Assembly: GCA_902478055.1 (NCBI GenBank)
Contig: CABSJL010000025.1
Coordinates: forward strand, 1-16,871
Direction: 5' to 3'
Origin: an uncultured Veillonella sp.
GTDB taxonomy: Bacteria; Bacillota; Negativicutes; Veillonellales; Veillonellaceae
Length of the DNA stretch: 16,871 bases
Shown here: piece by piece, positions 13,966-16,871 of the stretch
How positions within the stretch are numbered: the first letter of the stretch is position 1
How the letters are laid out: every line of letters begins with the position of its first letter
Notes under the pieces: generated by a model
Databases searched by the model: none
Told to the model about the DNA's origin: nothing
Seen by the model: the letters and a program-made list of their open reading frames with translations, nothing else
Program-made: the position numbers and the translations under genes

Positions 13966-14955
13966 ATGAAACAATCTATTTTGAAACGTGCATTATTAAC
14001 AGCTTGCCTTAGTGTATCTATGGCCGGCGTAGCTATGGCGGGCCCTGTAGGTCCTGTTATCATCCCTCAAGCAGGGGATGTAGTAGTCATCAATCATGGT
14101 CCTGATATGACCTTCACTGGCAATATCAACTTTGATGTGGAAAGCCAAACTAATAACAACTTACAAATTGGCTCCACTGTGATCCCTAATGTAGTATATG
14201 GTGCTGCTTTCAATAAAACGGGTGCACCAGATACAATTATCCCAGCTCAAACTTACGTGTATGTAGGTACAAAAGATGGGGCGAATGCTTTCACAGAAGC
14301 TAGCGACGCCGACAAAAAAGGGGCTAACTGGAATGTAGAAACGTTGAAGAAAACTAAGTCCGGTGATGTACAATTGGCAAGCCGTGGTGTTCCAGAAAAA
14401 CCATTGGCAAACCAAGTAGCAACTATTAAAGACTCCATTATGCTTAGCGCTGTAGACCTCAGTACAACAGAGGTTGGCCGCAATAGCAAGGGCGTTCTAT
14501 ATATGACAGTTCCTAAGGAATTGAAATTAACTGCGGATACAGGTATTCCTGAAGACGTACGGGAAACAATGCCAGCCATGTTCCGTGGTAAAATGGGTGA
14601 CTCTCTCATGGTAAACCTTATGCCTCTAAATGATGACGAAAAACAACAATTAGCGGCAAACCCACACAATGCTAATGCAATCGTATTCAACCGTGGCATG
14701 AGCATGGCTAAAATGATTGGTTCCTCTGCACGTACAAGCAAGGTATACACATACATGAAGGACCACTATTTGAACCTCGTTATTGTAGCAAAAGATTACG
14801 ATGATAACGGTGCTCGTGGTAGCGGTGTTATGATGGTGTCTAAACAGGATAACTCTAATGATGTACTTTTAACACTCTACAAAGGCCCAGATCTTTCTAA
14901 TAGCAAATTAGAAAAAGTAATTGGTGCCATGTTGTCTACAAACTTCAAACGCTAA
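13966..14955 (+). CDS. Exported protein of unknown function
   Basis: A 329-residue protein I do not recognise. It begins with a good Sec signal peptide (basic KQSILKR, a hydrophobic core to about residue 22, and an AMA cleavage site before GPVGPVIIP at about residue 26). The mature part has no lipobox cysteine, no transmembrane helix and no cysteine. The first 140 residues look strand-rich with Asn, Thr and Gly (for example NINFDVESQTNNNLQIGS). The second half contains a helical, Met-rich section (PAMFRGKMGDSLMVNLMPL, RGMSMAKMIG) and ends with a strand-rich stretch and a helix. GAGAG precedes the ATG, 10 bases after the DUF4911 stop. It ends at a terminator, so it is probably the last gene of the mltG unit. 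A periplasmic location is inferred from the signal peptide and the presumed diderm host. Confidence 0.85.
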   Translation: MKQSILKRALLTACLSVSMAGVAMAGPVGPVIIPQAGDVVVINHGPDMTFTGNINFDVESQTNNNLQIGSTVIPNVVYGAAFNKTGAPDTIIPAQTYVYVGTKDGANAFTEASDADKKGANWNVETLKKTKSGDVQLASRGVPEKPLANQVATIKDSIMLSAVDLSTTEVGRNSKGVLYMTVPKELKLTADTGIPEDVRETMPAMFRGKMGDSLMVNLMPLNDDEKQQLAANPHNANAIVFNRGMSMAKMIGSSARTSKVYTYMKDHYLNLVIVAKDYDDNGARGSGVMMVSKQDNSNDVLLTLYKGPDLSNSKLEKVIGAMLSTNFKR

Positions 14956-14956
14956 T

Positions 14957-14990
14957 AGATCTAATAAAATTTTCAAAGTTTTATAGGTCT
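14957..14990 (+). repeat. Imperfect AT-rich hairpin after the exported-protein gene
   Basis: AGATCTAATAAAA (14957-14969) pairs with TTTTATAGGTCT (14979-14990) with one bulge and one wobble. It sits two bases after the stop and just before the stronger terminator. It may add to termination or protect the mRNA 3' end. Confidence 0.4.
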
Positions 14991-14993
14991 TAC

Positions 14994-15026
14994 AAAACGG
15001 CTCGATATACGGGCCGTTTTATTTTA
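14994..15026 (+). terminator. Rho-independent terminator upstream of thrS
   Basis: AAAACGGCTCG (14994-15004) pairs with CGGGCCGTTTT (15010-15020) with one G-T wobble around an ATATA loop, followed by ATTTTA. It closes the mltG–trmR–trhP unit and separates it from thrS. Confidence 0.88.
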
Positions 15027-15090
15027 GTTTTATGATGTAAGAGCGGTATTTTGAATTTATAGAATTTATGAAATTTACTATTGAACCGTA

Positions 15091-15119
15091 TTGAATTTTT
15101 TAATTCCCTATGATACTAT
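15091..15119 (+). promoter_or_regulatory. thrS promoter
   Basis: TTGAAT at 15091-15096 and TACTAT at 15114-15119 have the ideal 17-base spacing, and TG at 15111-15112 adds an extended -10. The transcript start is expected near 15126, directly before the T-box leader. Confidence 0.75.
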
Positions 15120-15125
15120 AGTCTA

Positions 15126-15384
15126 GTAAAAGTGATGCAAAGGACATGATTCTCATATCCCTGTGTACCAGAGAGAGGCTGATGCTGGAAATGCCTTACA
15201 CATATATCAGAGTTACCCCCTTTAAACTGATTTGTCGAACCTAAGTAGGCAAATACGGCCGCCACCGTTATCGGGCTTAATGAAGTGAATTAACTATACA
15301 CATATATTCGTATAGGTAGTTAACTAGGGTGGAACCGCGAATGATCTTCGTCCCTTGTTTGTAGGGATAGAGGGTCTTTTTTTA
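15126..15384 (+). ncRNA. T-box leader controlling thrS (tRNA-Thr sensor)
   Basis: A T-box riboswitch binds uncharged tRNA and then prevents premature termination. The conserved T-box core TGGAACCGCG lies at 15330-15339 in the context AGGGTGGAACCGCGA. Stem I elements are visible upstream: CCAGAGAGAGGCTGATGCTGG (15157 onward) and a GTGTA/TACAC closing helix. A candidate specifier triplet ACC (Thr) at 15215-15217 lies in the predicted specifier loop. TCCCT (15351-15355) can pair either with AGGG at the T-box (antiterminator) or with AGGGA at 15363-15367 (terminator), which is followed by seven Ts. The A in TGGA would pair with a U discriminator in tRNA-Thr. The class is certain; the exact specifier position is inferred from hand folding. 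Confidence 0.93.
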
Positions 15385-15430
15385 TTACCAAAATCCAACT
15401 ATCCTAGTTTATAAATTGGAGGAAAGAAAA

Positions 15431-16871
15431 ATGGCAGATGTAAAAATCATTTTACCTGATGGTAGTGCAAAGGAATACGCTGCTGGCACTACTCTTGGGG
15501 AAGCAGTAAAACAATTATCTAACAGCTTGGCTAAAAAAGTACTAGCTGCTAATGTAAATGGCGAATTAACAGACCTTCGCGAAGAACTCGTAGATGGTTC
15601 TGAAGTAGCTTTCTTAACATTCGAAGAAGATGGTGGTAAACATACTTTGCGCCACACAGCTTCTCATATCTTGGCTCAAGCGGTAAAACGCTTATGGCCT
15701 GAAGCTAAATTGGCTATCGGTCCTGCTATCGATAAAGGTTTCTACTATGATATCGATATGGAACATACTTTGACTCCTGAAGATTTGGGCAAAATCGAAA
15801 AGGAAATGAGCCGTATTGTAAAAGAAAACTTGCCTATCACTAAATCTGTAATGTCTCGTCAAGAAGCTATCGAGTTCTTCAAATCTAAAAACGAAGACTA
15901 CAAGGTAGAATTGATTGAAGATCTTCCTGAAGATGCTGTTATCTCTTGCTACGCTCAAGGCGATTTCATCGATCTTTGTGCAGGTCCTCACGTGGCATCC
16001 ACTGGTAAGGTGAAAGCTTTCAAATTACAAAGCATTGCAGGTGCATACTGGCGCGGCGATGAAAAGAACAAAATGTTGCAACGTATTTACGGTACAGCAT
16101 TTGAAAAGAAAGAAGAACTTGATGCATACCTTCACTTGCTTGAAGAAGCAGCTAAACGGGACCATCGTAAACTTGGTAAAGAACTTGGCTTGTTCGTTAT
16201 CAAAGAAGAAGGACCTGGCTTCCCATTCTTCTTACCAAAAGGTATGGCACTTCGCAACGAATTGGAAAACTTCTGGCGTGAAGTTCACCATGAATTTGAT
16301 TACGAAGAAATTCGTACACCAATCATCTTAAATAAACAATTGTGGGAAACATCTGGTCACTGGTTCCATTACCGTGAAAATATGTACACTACAATCATTG
16401 ATGATGAAGAATATGCAATTAAACCAATGAACTGCCCAGGCGGTATCTTGGTTTACCAAAACGAAATGCATTCTTACCGTGACTTCCCATTGCGTTACGC
16501 TGAACTTGGTTTAGTACACCGTCATGAATTGTCCGGTGCTTTACACGGCTTATTCCGTGTACGTGCATTTACACAAGATGATGCTCACGTATTCATGTTG
16601 CCAGATCAAATGCAATCTGAATTGATGAAAGTTATCGAATTGTTCGACCGTATTTATAGCCAATTCGGCTTGAAATACCATGTTGAATTGTCTACTAAAC
16701 CAGACAATGCAATGGGGGATGATGCAATCTGGGAAGCAGCTACAGAAGCATTGCGCAATGCCATTGAAGCAAAAGGTATTCCTTACGTAATCAACCCTGG
16801 CGATGGTGCATTCTATGGTCCTAAACTTGACTACCATATCGAAGACTCCTTAGGTCGTACATGGCAATGTG
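15431..16871 (+). CDS. thrS: Threonine--tRNA ligase (3' end outside the window)
   Basis: The first 480 codons of a class II synthetase that normally has about 640 residues; it is open to the right edge with no stop. An N-terminal TGS domain (about 1-63) is followed by the editing domain with His75 and His79 in HTASH, and Cys183 and His187 in CAGPH. The catalytic core follows from about residue 250. Zn ligands Cys335 (MNCPGG) and His386 (QDDAH) correspond to E. coli Cys334 and His385; the third His lies beyond the window. FRVRAFTQDD shows the motif 2 region. GGAGG lies 7 bases before the ATG. The T-box directly upstream supports both the assignment and regulation by tRNA-Thr charging. Confidence 0.97.
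   Translation, partial: MADVKIILPDGSAKEYAAGTTLGEAVKQLSNSLAKKVLAANVNGELTDLREELVDGSEVAFLTFEEDGGKHTLRHTASHILAQAVKRLWPEAKLAIGPAIDKGFYYDIDMEHTLTPEDLGKIEKEMSRIVKENLPITKSVMSRQEAIEFFKSKNEDYKVELIEDLPEDAVISCYAQGDFIDLCAGPHVASTGKVKAFKLQSIAGAYWRGDEKNKMLQRIYGTAFEKKEELDAYLHLLEEAAKRDHRKLGKELGLFVIKEEGPGFPFFLPKGMALRNELENFWREVHHEFDYEEIRTPIILNKQLWETSGHWFHYRENMYTTIIDDEEYAIKPMNCPGGILVYQNEMHSYRDFPLRYAELGLVHRHELSGALHGLFRVRAFTQDDAHVFMLPDQMQSELMKVIELFDRIYSQFGLKYHVELSTKPDNAMGDDAIWEAATEALRNAIEAKGIPYVINPGDGAFYGPKLDYHIEDSLGRTWQC

Noticed and set aside
14253..14756. 167-codon open frame on the - strand opposite the exported protein
   Set aside because: The + strand frame has a signal peptide, a ribosome site and a terminator; the - strand frame has none of these.
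1..16871. CRISPR array, insertion sequence, phage or defence system
   Set aside because: No repeated spacers, terminal inverted repeats, transposase, integrase or nuclease-helicase cluster was seen on either strand.

Overview
The window is about 16.9 kb of AT-rich bacterial chromosome, densely coded, with every supported gene on the + strand. The gene order alaS–ireB–ruvX–DUF1292–mltG–O-methyltransferase–U32 protein and the T-box in front of thrS are Firmicutes (Bacillota) hallmarks. A membrane-bound [NiFe] hydrogenase operon, codon use and protein style suggest a strictly anaerobic Negativicute, most likely Veillonella or a close relative. The genus is inferred from general resemblance, not from a database search.

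Region 1 (1–3756) is the distal part of a group 1 [NiFe] hydrogenase operon: large subunit (hyaB/hybC type), b-type cytochrome membrane anchor (hyaC), Ni-dependent maturation protease (hyaD/hybD type) and a stand-alone HupH_C-domain protein, closed by a clear Rho-independent terminator. The small subunit should lie just left of the window, because bases 1–3 read TAA and overlap the hyaB ATG. Region 2 (3757–4246) is a very AT-rich gap holding at most one doubtful 31-codon ORF. Region 3 (4247–6222) carries two envelope genes: a GtrB/DPM1-like polyprenyl-phosphate glycosyltransferase and an exported peptidoglycan-binding NlpC/P60 hydrolase, followed by a long hairpin terminator.

Region 4 (6367–14955) is a housekeeping block arranged as in Bacillus subtilis alaS–yrzL–yrrK–yrzB–yrrL–yrrM–yrrO: alanyl-tRNA synthetase, IreB, RuvX, a DUF1292 protein (terminator), then MltG with an unusual low-complexity tail, TrmR, TrhP, a DUF4911 protein and an unrecognised exported protein (terminator). 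TrhP and TrmR form the oxygen-independent route to 5-methoxyuridine at the tRNA wobble position. Region 5 (15091–16871) is thrS with a well-formed promoter and tRNA-Thr-sensing T-box leader; thrS runs off the right edge.

No RNA genes, CRISPR arrays, insertion sequences or phage genes were seen. The most unusual signals are two near-perfect GC-rich inverted repeats inside coding sequence (start of hyaD, start of trmR), a hairpin at the probable 5' end of the ireB transcript, the MltG tail, and a Ser in place of the usual third catalytic residue in the NlpC/P60 enzyme. I did not find convincing evidence for a wholly new multi-gene system.
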